A stretch of DNA of 55,132 nt from Vogesella oryzae (lineage in GTDB: Bacteria > Pseudomonadota > Gammaproteobacteria > Burkholderiales > Chromobacteriaceae). The stretch's first letter is position 1. Each line of letters starts with the position of its first letter. The position numbers were made by a program, and so were the translations under genes. The stretch spans positions 1 to 55,132 of the forward strand of contig NZ_CADEPL010000017.1 of NCBI RefSeq assembly GCF_902829295.1. The letters run 5' to 3'. A model generated the notes under the pieces. That model was not told the origin of the DNA. It worked only from the letters and a program-made list of their open reading frames with translations, and made no database searches. Positions 35,274 through 44,379 of the stretch are shown in pieces.

Positions 35274-37085
35274 TTAGCGCGGCTTGAAGCGCGCGATCGG
35301 GTTCTGCAGCGTGCCGGCGAACTTGAGGTTCTTCGCCGGATCGGCCAGGTCGATCATCTGCTGGTTATTGCCCAGCTGCAGCCGGTTCAGGCACGAGCGG
35401 GTGAACTCCGGCGCGAACAGGTCATAGCGGGCGAACTTGTCCGCCAGCTGCGGCTGGCTGGCCTGGTAATCCAGCACGCACTGCGCCACCGCGCGCCAGA
35501 AGTCCTGCTCCGGCAGCGTGCCGCTGTGGTCGAGGATGGCGCCGATGAAGCGGAAGATGCAGTCGAACACGTCGGTGAACAGCGACAGGATCTTCAGCTC
35601 TTCCGGCACCTCCACCGCCAGACGTTGCACCCCGGCCGGCAGCCGCGCATGCGGGTTGAGAATGGCGCACTCCTCGGCGATGTCCTTCATGATGGCGCGC
35701 AGCGGCACATTGTTTTCCAGCTGCAGGATCAGGTTCTCGCCATGCGGCATGAACACCAGATCGTGGGCGTAGAAGCAATGCAGCAGCGGCGTCAGGTAGG
35801 CGGTCAGATAGCGTTGCAGCCACTGCCCGGCATCCAGGCCGGAGCTGCGGATCAGCGCCGGCAGCAGCGCGTTGCCGTCGGCATCGATATGCAGCAGCGA
35901 GGCCATGGTCATCAAGCGCTGGCCGGGTGCCAGCAGCGGCAGCGGGCTTTCGCGCCACAGCGCCGAGAACATCTTCTTGTACGGCGTGTCCTTTTGAATG
36001 CCCTGCTCGTAGTAGTGGTTGCGGAAACCGATGGCCGCCACCTCGCGCAGAATGGTGAAACCGTTGGCCGCCAGCAGCGGGTCGCTGGCCACATGGTTCT
36101 TGATCCACTCGTTGATGGCCGGGGTGGCCAGCATGTAGTACGGCGACAGCCCGCGCATGAAGCCCATGTTGAGGATGGACAGCGCGGTCTTCACATAGCG
36201 CTTGTGCGGCTGGCTGATATTGAAGAAGGTGCGGATCGACTGCTGCGCCAGATAGCCATCCTCGCCGTAGCCCAGGCACACGATGTGCTGCGTGGCCACG
36301 TCGGCGGCAAAGCACTGCGCCAGCTTGTTGAACCACTGCCACGGGTGCGCCGGCATCAGCAGATAGTCGTCCCCGTTCAGACCGCGCGCCGCCAGCTGGC
36401 GGCTGAAGGCGGCCAGGGTGTCGGCACCCAGCTCCTCCTCCAGCAGTTGCTGGTAGGACAGATCGCTGATGCTGCTGAAGGTGGCCTTGTCCTTGTGCAC
36501 CGCCAGCCAGATCAGCCGCAGCGGCGACGCCGCTTCCGGCGCATAGTTGCCGTAGTCGGCGGCATCGAAGCCGATGCGGCCGTTGTTGGCGACGAAGCAC
36601 GGATGGCCTTCCATCATCGAGGTTTCCACCGACTGGAAGTCGGCACGGGTCAATTCGTCGGCGGACAGCCCGGCTCGGCCATGCTTGAAGGCGCTGCCGT
36701 ACAGCGTGCTGCTGATCTCGTCCAGGTACACCGGCATCATGTCGTCGCCGATGTTCAGCGCCGCCTTGAATTCGATGATGAACGCCAGCGCGTCCAGCGG
36801 CGCATCGTTGCCAGCGATCTGCTTGGCGATGGAGGCCGCATCGATGTCCCAGTGCTCCAGCGCCAGCAGGCGGGCGCGGAAGCGGTAGACGATGTCGCGC
36901 TCCGGCACCGGCAGGCGGTAGTCGCCCCAGTCGCCATCGCGGGCGGCCAGTTGCGGCTGCAGCAGCAGCTCGTGGGCGAATTCGGCAATGGCCTTGCGTA
37001 ACAGCAGGCGGTTGACCTTGGCCCAGATTGCCGGTTGCAGGTGGGCAGCCGCCTGTTGCGGCTGGTCGAAGATGATGGTGTTCAT
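35274..37085 (-). CDS. NRPS-independent siderophore (NIS) synthetase, IucA/IucC family, type C
   Basis: ATP-dependent ligase of 603 residues that joins N-hydroxy-N-succinyl (or similar) diamines, and usually cyclises the product. Family blocks visible are GHPCFVANNGRIGFDAADYGNY (the HPxxKxRxG-type region), LLMPAHPWQW, and CFYAHDLVFMPHGENLILQLENNVPLRAIMKDIAEE, which holds the nucleotide and metal ligands. Only one synthetase is present, as in desferrioxamine (DesD), alcaligin (AlcC), putrebactin and bisucaberin systems, which use type C enzymes. The start has an AAAGGA site. It lies 10 bases after the acyltransferase gene. The exact product cannot be read from sequence. Confidence 0.95.
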   Translation of the reverse strand: MNTIIFDQPQQAAAHLQPAIWAKVNRLLLRKAIAEFAHELLLQPQLAARDGDWGDYRLPVPERDIVYRFRARLLALEHWDIDAASIAKQIAGNDAPLDALAFIIEFKAALNIGDDMMPVYLDEISSTLYGSAFKHGRAGLSADELTRADFQSVETSMMEGHPCFVANNGRIGFDAADYGNYAPEAASPLRLIWLAVHKDKATFSSISDLSYQQLLEEELGADTLAAFSRQLAARGLNGDDYLLMPAHPWQWFNKLAQCFAADVATQHIVCLGYGEDGYLAQQSIRTFFNISQPHKRYVKTALSILNMGFMRGLSPYYMLATPAINEWIKNHVASDPLLAANGFTILREVAAIGFRNHYYEQGIQKDTPYKKMFSALWRESPLPLLAPGQRLMTMASLLHIDADGNALLPALIRSSGLDAGQWLQRYLTAYLTPLLHCFYAHDLVFMPHGENLILQLENNVPLRAIMKDIAEECAILNPHARLPAGVQRLAVEVPEELKILSLFTDVFDCIFRFIGAILDHSGTLPEQDFWRAVAQCVLDYQASQPQLADKFARYDLFAPEFTRSCLNRLQLGNNQQMIDLADPAKNLKFAGTLQNPIARFKPR

Positions 37086-37095
37086 GTGATGTCCT

Positions 37096-37698
37096 TTACT
37101 GGCCGCGCTGCAGCGCGGCCTGATGTTGTTCCCGGGTGCAGCAGGCGAGGTGCGCGCGCTTGTGCGGCAGCGCGAGCTCCTGCTGGTAGACGAAACCGGC
37201 GTGGCGGTTGATGACGTGGATCTTGTCGTTGCGCACGTCCGGCTCCACCACCACGCGCAGCGTGGCCGGATCGCGGAACAGGAACGCCAGGATCACGCGC
37301 ATCACCGCACGGGTGAAGCCGGGGATGGGGCGCGTCGGCGGCGCTACCAGAAAGTGCATGCCGATATCGCCGGCCTGCACCGGGTAGTACTCGCCCAGCA
37401 CGTCGTGCGCCGGGTCGTAGCACTCCAGCAGGAAGGCCGGCTCGCCACGGAACAGCCCGAGATAGCAGGCGGTATGCGCGCCCTGCTGCAGCGCGCGGTA
37501 GGCGTCTGTTACCTGTTGCAGCGTGGCATCCAGCATCCCCCAGTAGCGGGCGTGTTCCTGCGTTACCCAGCCATGCAGCAGCGGCATGTCGCCGGGCACC
37601 GCCAGCGGTCGCAGGCTGAAGTCGCCGACCGCCGGAACGTGGCAATCGGAAAGGTTGGCCGCAGCGTCAGCCGCCGGCGCAAAGGTTGTCGTCGTCAT
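37096..37698 (-). CDS. Siderophore GNAT acyltransferase (IucB/AlcB/DesC-like)
   Basis: Transfers an acyl group from acyl-CoA to the N-hydroxylated diamine before ligation. The 200-residue protein has the conserved core of siderophore acetyltransferases: MHFLVAPPTRPIPGFTRAVM, LRVVVEPDVRNDKIHVINR, then HAGFVYQQELALPHKRAHL. The acyl group is unknown; in desferrioxamine-type systems it is succinyl or acetyl. A good ribosome-binding site (GAGGAA) precedes ATG 37698. It lies between the exporter gene (10 bases upstream) and the synthetase gene. Confidence 0.93.
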   Translation of the reverse strand: MTTTTFAPAADAAANLSDCHVPAVGDFSLRPLAVPGDMPLLHGWVTQEHARYWGMLDATLQQVTDAYRALQQGAHTACYLGLFRGEPAFLLECYDPAHDVLGEYYPVQAGDIGMHFLVAPPTRPIPGFTRAVMRVILAFLFRDPATLRVVVEPDVRNDKIHVINRHAGFVYQQELALPHKRAHLACCTREQHQAALQRGQ

Positions 37699-37708
37699 GG
37701 GTGATTCC

Positions 37709-38881
37709 TCAGGCGGCAGCCGGTTGCGGCTGCGCTGCCGCCAGCAAGGGATAGAGCAGCGCGCTCAGCACAAAGCCGGCGGCGGCGACCAGGAAAGGCG
37801 TAGCCAGCCCCTGCCCCGCCACCAGCAGGCCGGCGGCGTAGGAGGCGGCCAGTACCCCCAGGTTCTGGCAGAAGTTGATCTTGCTGTAGTCGGCGGCGTA
37901 GCTGGCCGGGGTGCCCAGCTGGAACAGCTGCACATCCAGCTGCACGGTGAGCTGGAACAGCGCCCAGCCGAACAGGCAGCGGCCCAGCAGCAGGCTGCTG
38001 CTATCCGGCAACGCCTGCAGCAGCAGGCCGCCGCAGCCCAGCAGCAGCATCGCCGGCAGGCTGCCCAGCGGCGCCTGCCCGGCCCGTGCACGGCGCTGGT
38101 TGTGCCACAGCCCGCCCAGCGCCAGCAGCGCCGGCAAGGCGAATACCGCCGCCGCCAGCCGGCTGTCGCCGATGCCGCTCACCGCCTGCCAGTGCAGCGC
38201 AAAGAAGGCGCGCACCAGGTAGGCACTGAAGTAGAACAGCAGCATCAGCAGCCCCAGCCGGTACACCCGCGCCAGCCGCACGGCATTGTCCGGCGCTGCC
38301 GGCGACGCCAGGTTGGCCGCAGCGGCCACCGGCAACGGGCAACGCCACAGCAGGTACAGGCAGATGCCGATCTGGATCGCGTCCCCCGCCGCCATCAGCA
38401 GGAACACCTCGCCGCCATCGATACCCTGCAATGCCAGCCCGCCGAGCAAGGCGCCGACGATGCCGCCAAAGTGCACGATCACCGACAGCAGCCCGACAGT
38501 GGCGGTGTGCTCGCCCTCGCCGGCCAGCGCCATCAGCTGTGGATACACCAGCAGGGAGCTGCCCTTGCAGGCAATCATCGCCAGCGACACCAGCCAGAAA
38601 CCGGCCAGCGAACTGCTCCAGTAGCAGTACAGGCACAGCAGGCCGGCGGCCAGCTGGGTGAACAGCAGCAGCTGCAGCAGTGGCACATAGCGCACCACCC
38701 GCGCCCACAGCGGCAAGGCGAACATCACCACCAGGCACATCGCCGCCACATAGGCGCCGACATGCTGCGGATCGTGCATGCCGAAGCGGGCGGCAAAGAA
38801 CTGCGGGTAGAACGGCAACAGCATGGCATCGCTTACCACCGCCACCGCGGTAAGGCCCATCAGCAAAAACGTCTGCCTCAT
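37709..38881 (-). CDS. MFS transporter, probable siderophore exporter
   Basis: Major-facilitator protein of 390 residues with about 12 hydrophobic helices, in the middle of the siderophore biosynthesis genes. Such genes in aerobactin- and alcaligin-like clusters (for example alcS) export the finished siderophore, so that role is inferred. The protein starts MRQTFLLMGLTAVAVVSDAML at ATG 38881; this overlaps the stop of the hydroxylase gene in an ATGA. The longer frame upstream is a shadow of that gene. The typical loop motif GGLWHNQRRARAG lies between helices 6 and 8. Confidence 0.9.
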   Translation of the reverse strand: MRQTFLLMGLTAVAVVSDAMLLPFYPQFFAARFGMHDPQHVGAYVAAMCLVVMFALPLWARVVRYVPLLQLLLFTQLAAGLLCLYCYWSSSLAGFWLVSLAMIACKGSSLLVYPQLMALAGEGEHTATVGLLSVIVHFGGIVGALLGGLALQGIDGGEVFLLMAAGDAIQIGICLYLLWRCPLPVAAAANLASPAAPDNAVRLARVYRLGLLMLLFYFSAYLVRAFFALHWQAVSGIGDSRLAAAVFALPALLALGGLWHNQRRARAGQAPLGSLPAMLLLGCGGLLLQALPDSSSLLLGRCLFGWALFQLTVQLDVQLFQLGTPASYAADYSKINFCQNLGVLAASYAAGLLVAGQGLATPFLVAAAGFVLSALLYPLLAAAQPQPAAA

Positions 38882-40197
38882 GCGCTGAGCCGCTCCGCGC
38901 GATGTGCCGGCACCTGCGGCGCGGCAAACTGCTGGAAGGCGATGCGCCGCTCCACCGGATAGTGCTCCACGCCGCTGATGGCGCGGATCAGCCACGCATT
39001 GCGGTAGCACGCCATGCCCAGGTCCGGCGTCACCAGGCCGTGGGTATGCAGCTCGGCGTTCTGCACGAAGATCTCGCTGCCGGCGTGGTCGATGCTGTAG
39101 TTGCGGCCAACCTCGAAGCGGCCGCGAGCATCGCGGCGGATGCGGCCGGCGATCGGCTGCAGGAAGGCCGGTTCGCGGTAGCGGTAGCCGGTGGCCAGCA
39201 CCACCGCCTCGCTGTCCAGCGTGAAATGCACGTCCTGTTCCTGCTGGTGCAGGCCGAGGCGGAAGCTGCCGCTGGCGTCGTCGTAGTCGCAGGCGGTCAG
39301 CGCGGTGTTGGTCATCAGCCGGGTATCGACTTCGCCCTGCAGCCGCTTGTTGTACAGCGCATCGTAGATGGCGTTGATCAGCGACAGGTTGATGCCCTTG
39401 TACAAGCCCTTCTGCTCCTGCATCAGCTGGTCGCGACGCGCCATCGGCAGGCTGTGGAAGTAGTCGATGTACTCCGGCGAGGTCATCTCCAGCGTCAGCT
39501 TGCTGTACTCCAGCGGGAAGAAGCGCGGCGAGCGGGTGAACCAGTTCAGCCGGTAGCCGCAGCGTTCGATGTCCTGCAGCAGGTCGTAGTAGATTTCGGC
39601 AGCACTCTGGCCGCTGCCGATGATGGTGATGCTGCGCTTCTGCTGCAGCTCGGCCTTGTCGGCGAGATAGCTGGCGGAATGGCCGATGCGGTCGGCGACA
39701 TCACGGCAATTTTCCGGCAGCCACGGCACGGTGCCGGTACCCAGCACCAGATGGCGGCCGCGATACAACTCGCGCTCGCCACTGCGGGTATGCACGCAGT
39801 GCACGCTGTACACGCCGTCCTCGTAGCTGACCCGCTCCACGTAGCGCTGCCAGCGCAGCGCCGGCAGCTGCGCTGTCACCCACTGGCAGTACTGGTTGTA
39901 CTCGTGGCGCATCATGAAAAAGTCTTCCTTGATATAGAAGCCGTAGATGCGGCCGCTGGTTTTCAGGTAGTTGAGGAAACTGAAGCGGCTGGTGGGGTCG
40001 GCCAGCGTCACCAGATCGGCTAGGAACGGCGTCTGCAGCGTGGCGCTGTCGAGCAGCATGCCCGGATGCCAGTTGAAGCCCTCGGCCTTGTCGAGAAACA
40101 CCCCGTCCACGCCGGCCAGCGGCTCGGTCAGGCACGCCAGCCCGAGGTTGAACGGGCCGATGCCGATGGCGACGAAATCATGAATCTTGCTGTGCAT
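38878..40197 (-). CDS. L-lysine/ornithine/diamine N-monooxygenase (IucD/AlcA/DesB family)
   Basis: Flavin-dependent N-hydroxylating monooxygenase of 439 residues. It has the FAD motif GIGPFNLGLACL near the N-terminus, the NADPH site ITIIGSGQSAAEIYYDLL near residue 175, and the C-terminal ATGYRYREPAFLQPI of the family. It hydroxylates the primary amine that becomes the hydroxamate. I chose ATG 40197 (MHSKIHDFVAIGIG) because GAGGAG lies seven bases before it; ATG 40212, overlapping the decarboxylase stop, is the alternative. The substrate here is probably the diamine from the decarboxylase encoded just upstream. Confidence 0.95.
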   Translation of the reverse strand: MHSKIHDFVAIGIGPFNLGLACLTEPLAGVDGVFLDKAEGFNWHPGMLLDSATLQTPFLADLVTLADPTSRFSFLNYLKTSGRIYGFYIKEDFFMMRHEYNQYCQWVTAQLPALRWQRYVERVSYEDGVYSVHCVHTRSGERELYRGRHLVLGTGTVPWLPENCRDVADRIGHSASYLADKAELQQKRSITIIGSGQSAAEIYYDLLQDIERCGYRLNWFTRSPRFFPLEYSKLTLEMTSPEYIDYFHSLPMARRDQLMQEQKGLYKGINLSLINAIYDALYNKRLQGEVDTRLMTNTALTACDYDDASGSFRLGLHQQEQDVHFTLDSEAVVLATGYRYREPAFLQPIAGRIRRDARGRFEVGRNYSIDHAGSEIFVQNAELHTHGLVTPDLGMACYRNAWLIRAISGVEHYPVERRIAFQQFAAPQVPAHRAERLSA

Positions 40198-40208
40198 GCT
40201 GTTGCTCC

Positions 40209-41771
40209 TCATGCCGACAGCGCCAGCGGCGCGCGGGTGGTGGCCAGATACTCGTCGCCGTAACGACGGATCAGCGTCGCCACCGCGGCCAGATCATCCA
40301 GCGTGGTTTCCGGGTTCAGCAGGGTGAACTTCAGGTACTGCCGCCCACCGACCCTGGTGCCGGCGATCACTGCCTCGCCGGAGCGGAAGATGGCCTTGCG
40401 GATGTAGGCGTTGGCCGCATCCAGCTGCGCGTCGTCCTGGGCACTATCCGGTGCATAGCGCAGCACCAGCGTGGACAGCTGCGGCGCGGCGGCGAACTGC
40501 AGCCACGCCTCGCCATGCAACAGGCGGTAGCCCTGCTGCGCCAGATCGATGACGTGATCGAACATGGCACCGATTTCGGCAGCGCCCATGCTGCGCAGCG
40601 TCAGCCACAGCTTGAGCGCATCGAAGCGGCGCGTGGTCTGGATACTCTTGTTGACCAGGTTGGGGGTACCTTCCTGCGCCGCGCTCAGCGGGTTGAGGTA
40701 ATCGGCGTGCCAGGTCAGGTGGGCGAAGTCGCGGCGCTCGCGGGCGAAGAAGGCACTGCAGCTCACCGGCTGGAAGAAGGACTTGTGGTAGTCCACCGTC
40801 ACCGAGTCCGCCAGCTCGATGCCGTCCAGCCAGTGGCGGCGCGTCGGTGACAGCAACAGTGCGCCACCGTAGGCGGCATCCACATGCAGCCAGATACCGT
40901 GTGCGCGACACTGGGCGGCAATCTCCGGCAGCGGGTCGATGCTGCCGAAATCGGTGGTGCCGGCGGTGGCCACCACCGCCAGCGGCACTTCACCGGCAGC
41001 GTGGCACTGGGCCAGCGTGGCGGCCAACGCCGATACATCCATGCGCTGGCGTTCGTCGCATGGCACGCAGATCACCGAGTCATAGCCCAGCCCCAGCAAG
41101 GCGGCGGATTTCTGCACGCTGAAGTGGCTGGCGGTGGAGCACAGAATGCGCAGACGACGGGCCTCCGCCGGCAGCCCGGACAGCTTCACGCTGTGACCAC
41201 GGCGGGCGTGGTAGGTATCGCGTGCCAGCAGCAGCGCCATCAGATTGGACTGGGTGCCACCACTGGTGAACACGCCGTCGGCGTCCGGCCCCAGCCCGAT
41301 ATGGCCGATGGTCCAGTCGATCAGCTTCTGTTCGATGAAGGTACCGCCGGCGCTTTGATCCCAGGTATCCAGTGACGAGTTCACCGATGCCAGCACCAGC
41401 TCGGCCATGATCGCCGGCAGCACCACCGGGCAATTCAGGTGCGCCACGTAACGCGGATGGTGAAAGTAGACGGCATCGTCCAGATACAGCGCGGCCAGCT
41501 CGGCCAGTACCGCGGCCTGGTCGGCGGCGGGCGTATCCAGATCGATGCCGGCAAAGGCCGGCGCCAGCTCCTGCGGCAGCACACCGCTGAACGGCTGCGA
41601 CACTGCGGCCAACCTGTGGCTCACCAGTTGCAGGCTCTGTTCGATGCCCTGGCGGAACGCCGCCAGGTTGTGCTGGTTGAAGAGATGCCGTTTGCCCGGC
41701 ACGTCGGCAGCCGAATGCGTCTGGCGCTCGCTGCCTACGATTTGCTTGATGGACATGTTCAAGTCTCGCAT
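40209..41771 (-). CDS. PLP-dependent group II decarboxylase (probable lysine or ornithine decarboxylase, DesA-like)
   Basis: First gene of the operon, 520 residues. The PLP lysine is in SVTVDYHKSFFQPVSCSAFF, with HVDAAYGGALLLSPTRRHWLDGI upstream and the substrate-side FHHPRYVAHLNCPVVLPA and GVFTSGGTQSNLMALLLARD blocks typical of group II decarboxylases (DAB/lysine/tyrosine type). In siderophore operons this enzyme makes the diamine: cadaverine for desferrioxamine and bisucaberin, putrescine or diaminopropane for others. Its presence argues for a cadaverine-based product, but specificity is inferred. ATG 41771 and 41756 are both possible starts. It is read leftward from the Fur-controlled divergent promoter. 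Confidence 0.93.
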   Translation of the reverse strand: MRDLNMSIKQIVGSERQTHSAADVPGKRHLFNQHNLAAFRQGIEQSLQLVSHRLAAVSQPFSGVLPQELAPAFAGIDLDTPAADQAAVLAELAALYLDDAVYFHHPRYVAHLNCPVVLPAIMAELVLASVNSSLDTWDQSAGGTFIEQKLIDWTIGHIGLGPDADGVFTSGGTQSNLMALLLARDTYHARRGHSVKLSGLPAEARRLRILCSTASHFSVQKSAALLGLGYDSVICVPCDERQRMDVSALAATLAQCHAAGEVPLAVVATAGTTDFGSIDPLPEIAAQCRAHGIWLHVDAAYGGALLLSPTRRHWLDGIELADSVTVDYHKSFFQPVSCSAFFARERRDFAHLTWHADYLNPLSAAQEGTPNLVNKSIQTTRRFDALKLWLTLRSMGAAEIGAMFDHVIDLAQQGYRLLHGEAWLQFAAAPQLSTLVLRYAPDSAQDDAQLDAANAYIRKAIFRSGEAVIAGTRVGGRQYLKFTLLNPETTLDDLAAVATLIRRYGDEYLATTRAPLALSA

Positions 41772-42143
41772 GGCCTGTCATCACGACAGGGTGGGTGGTC
41801 CATGCCTGTATCCGGCGCTACCGGCCGCAGCCGCAGCGCCGTGCTGACACAAGCCTGTTACACGCGGGGCAGCAGCAAGCTGCGGCCCGTCTGCGTACAG
41901 GCGCCCGTCGCTTCGGCCGCGGCGGTGCGGCGTGGCGGGCGGTGTCGATTGTGGTGATCCATTCCGTCGTACTCCTGTCTGACATGGTTGCCATCATATT
42001 GCCAATGATAATAATTATCAATATGATTCGCACTGTTGCAGTACGGATTCGCTTCCGCAGGCAGCACACACCGGCGCAGCGGCTGGCACGGCCCTGCTCC
42101 TTCCACTCCATCGCAGCGCGATTCAACACACGGACACAGCTAC
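41772..42143. other. Divergent control region of the siderophore locus
   Basis: This 372-base region separates the leftward operon from the TonB receptor gene. Its AT-rich centre (about 41985-42045) holds the Fur box listed separately. The 230 bases between the box and the decarboxylase start form a long leader; a 34-codon frame on the minus strand (41860-41964, starting MDHHNRH) lies in it, with a poor ribosome-binding site, and I do not call it a gene. Confidence 0.6.
42004..42024. promoter_or_regulatory. Fur box between the siderophore operon and its receptor gene
   Basis: The sequence AATGATAATAATTATCAATAT contains the perfect 15-bp palindrome TGATAATAATTATCA, very close to the Fur consensus of GATAAT repeats, and a further overlapping half site (ATATGATTCGCA) follows. 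It sits about 120 bases before the receptor ATG and 230 before the decarboxylase ATG, so one site can control both directions. Iron repression is inferred. Confidence 0.88.
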
Positions 42144-44297
42144 ATGCAGAACCAGAAACAGGCCCGTCGCCGCCAGCCGGCACATCAGCTGGGCAGCGCC
42201 CTGTGCATTGCCACCCTCACCCTGGCCGTCAGCCAGGCCTTTGCCGCCGACAGCACCACGCTGGATACCGTGGTGGTGACCGGCAATCAGGACGCCGGCG
42301 CCAGCGCCCCCACCCAGGGCTACACGGTGAAATCGAGCAAGAGCGCCACCAAGACCGACACGCCGCTGAAAGAAATCGCGCAGTCGGTCAGCGTGGTCAC
42401 CCAGCAGCAGATCGAGGATCAGGGCGCGCAGACGGTGGGCGCGGCACTGGGCTACAGCGCCGGCACCTTCAATGGCGGCCGCGGCGCGTATGGTCAGTTC
42501 GATAACGTGGTACTGCGCGGTTTCAACGACGGCATGACCACCAACCAGTATCTGGATGGCCTGCGTCTGGTATCGGATGGCTCCACGCTGGCACAGATCC
42601 AGCTGGACCCGTATTTCATGGAGCGGGTGGAAGTGTTGAAAGGCCCCAGTTCGGTGGCCTACGGCACTACCGCACCGGGCGGCCTGGTGGCCTCGACCAG
42701 CAAGCTGCCGCTGGACAGCGCCTATCACGAAATCGAGCTTACCGTCGGCACTAACAAGCAGCGGGCGGCCGCTTTCGACTACGCCGACAGCCTGAGCGAC
42801 GATGTCAGCTACCGCGTGCTGGGCAAAGCCTATGCATCGGATAGCCAGCAGGATTACGGTGCGGTGGAGAACTACACGCTGGCGCCGTCGCTGCGCTGGA
42901 AGATCGACAGCAACAACCGCCTGCTGCTGCAGGCCTACCTGTCGCACGCGCCGGATAGCGGCACCAACGGTTCGCTGCCGTATGAGGGCACCGTCGTCGC
43001 CCGCAACGGCAAGACCCTGTCCAGCCGCTTTTACGATGGTGCGGCCAACGATGGCGTGATGCGCGAGCAGATGTTCTACGGCTACCAGTTCGAGCACGAC
43101 TTCAACGACAACTGGCATTTCCGCCAGAACGCCCGCTATCAGGAAGTCTCGGTCGACGGCACCTATGCCTACCAGTACGGCTGGAGCGGCAACAGCAACC
43201 AGTTGATCCGCTACGCCACCGCCGAGGATGCCAACACCAAGACCCTGCTGCTGGATAACCAGCTGAGCGGCAAGTTCGCCACCGGCAGCGTACGCCACAG
43301 CCTGCTGGCCGGCCTCGATTATCAGGACATGGACAGCAGCGACAACATCGGCTCTGCCGCGCTGAGCAACCTGGATACCGACAACCCGAACTACAACGTC
43401 GCCTACGGCACCATCACCAAGTCCCACTACCAGCGCAGCAACCAGCAGCTGGGCAGCTATCTGCAGGATCAGCTGGCATGGCAAAACTGGCGCGTAACCC
43501 TTGGCCTGCGCAACGACCACGCCGAGGTGTCGCCGTACAGCGAGAGCAACAACAGCAATAACAGCTGGCAGGGCGACAAGCTCAGCAAGCAGCTGGGCGT
43601 CAGCTATCTGCTCGGCGATGCCCTGGTGCCGTACTACAGCTACAGCGAGGGCTTCAAGGTCAGTGGCGCCGGCAATGCCGACCAGAACGGCAAGATTCTC
43701 AGCCCGTCCACCACCAAGCAGCATGAGCTGGGCATCAAGTACCAGCCGGATGCCGACACCCTGCTGACCGCCGCCGTCTACCAGCTGGAGCAGAGCAACG
43801 TCGCCTATTACGACTCCAGCGTGTACTACTACAAGCAGGTAGGTGACGTGCGCTCGCGCGGTCTGGAGCTTGAGGCCAAAACCAAGCTCACCCGCAACCT
43901 GAGCCTGCTGGCCAGCTACACCCGCACCGATATGGAAATCGTCAAAGGCCTGAGCAGCGCCACCACCGGCAATACCCCGGTGATGGCGCCGGAGAACATG
44001 GCCACACTGTGGGCCGACTACAACCTCGGCAACGGGCTGGGGCTGGGAGGCGGCGTGCGTTACATCGGCAGCATGTGGGCCGATAACGAAAACACCGCCA
44101 AGCTGCCGTCCTACACCCTGCTGGACATGGCACTGCGTGTCGATCTGGCCCGCTACGCCGGCATGAAAGGCACTTCGCTGCGCCTGAACGTCAGCAACCT
44201 GCTGGACAAGGAATATGTGGCGTCTTGCTACGATCTGACTGGCTGCTACTACGGCGCCCGCCGCAGCGTCAGCGCCACTGTCAGCTACAAGTGGTAA
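42144..44297 (+). CDS. TonB-dependent ferric hydroxamate siderophore receptor (FhuA/FoxA type)
   Basis: Outer-membrane receptor of 717 residues. A signal peptide (to about VSQAFA, residue 34) is followed by the TonB box LDTVVVTG, the plug domain (SVSVVTQQQIEDQG to RVEVLKGPSSVAYG) and a 22-strand barrel. The C-terminus NVSNLLDKEYVASCYDLTGC with the following YYGARRSVSATVSYKW has the paired cysteines and SVSATVSYxW ending seen in FhuA, FoxA and FhuE receptors for ferric hydroxamates. It is divergent from the hydroxamate biosynthesis operon over a shared Fur box, so its ligand is probably the siderophore made there. The start at 42144 is chosen for the signal peptide; the upstream codons lie in the control region. 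Confidence 0.95.
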   Translation: MQNQKQARRRQPAHQLGSALCIATLTLAVSQAFAADSTTLDTVVVTGNQDAGASAPTQGYTVKSSKSATKTDTPLKEIAQSVSVVTQQQIEDQGAQTVGAALGYSAGTFNGGRGAYGQFDNVVLRGFNDGMTTNQYLDGLRLVSDGSTLAQIQLDPYFMERVEVLKGPSSVAYGTTAPGGLVASTSKLPLDSAYHEIELTVGTNKQRAAAFDYADSLSDDVSYRVLGKAYASDSQQDYGAVENYTLAPSLRWKIDSNNRLLLQAYLSHAPDSGTNGSLPYEGTVVARNGKTLSSRFYDGAANDGVMREQMFYGYQFEHDFNDNWHFRQNARYQEVSVDGTYAYQYGWSGNSNQLIRYATAEDANTKTLLLDNQLSGKFATGSVRHSLLAGLDYQDMDSSDNIGSAALSNLDTDNPNYNVAYGTITKSHYQRSNQQLGSYLQDQLAWQNWRVTLGLRNDHAEVSPYSESNNSNNSWQGDKLSKQLGVSYLLGDALVPYYSYSEGFKVSGAGNADQNGKILSPSTTKQHELGIKYQPDADTLLTAAVYQLEQSNVAYYDSSVYYYKQVGDVRSRGLELEAKTKLTRNLSLLASYTRTDMEIVKGLSSATTGNTPVMAPENMATLWADYNLGNGLGLGGGVRYIGSMWADNENTAKLPSYTLLDMALRVDLARYAGMKGTSLRLNVSNLLDKEYVASCYDLTGCYYGARRSVSATVSYKW

Positions 44298-44301
44298 GGC
44301 C

Positions 44302-44321
44302 TGCGGCCAACGTTGGCCGCA
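44302..44321. repeat. 20-bp palindrome made of two inverted GTTGGCCGCA units
   Basis: A perfect copy of TGCGGCCAACGTTGGCCGCA placed 4 bases after the receptor stop codon and 11 bases before its terminator. Confidence 0.9.
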
Positions 44322-44332
44322 GCCGGAAAAGC

Positions 44333-44363
44333 AACAGCCGGATCGTTTGATCCGGCTGTTTTT
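44333..44363. terminator. Terminator of the TonB receptor gene
   Basis: AACAGCCGGATC (44333-44344) and GATCCGGCTGTT (44349-44360) form a 12-bp stem with a 4-base loop, followed by five T in all (44359-44363). Confidence 0.9.
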
Positions 44364-44379
44364 GTCGGTGCGGTACGCG

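Noticed and set aside
41860-41964. 34-codon frame (MDHHNRH...) in the siderophore leader
   Set aside because: It has a poor ribosome-binding site and only GC-driven composition, and no evidence of attenuation structures.
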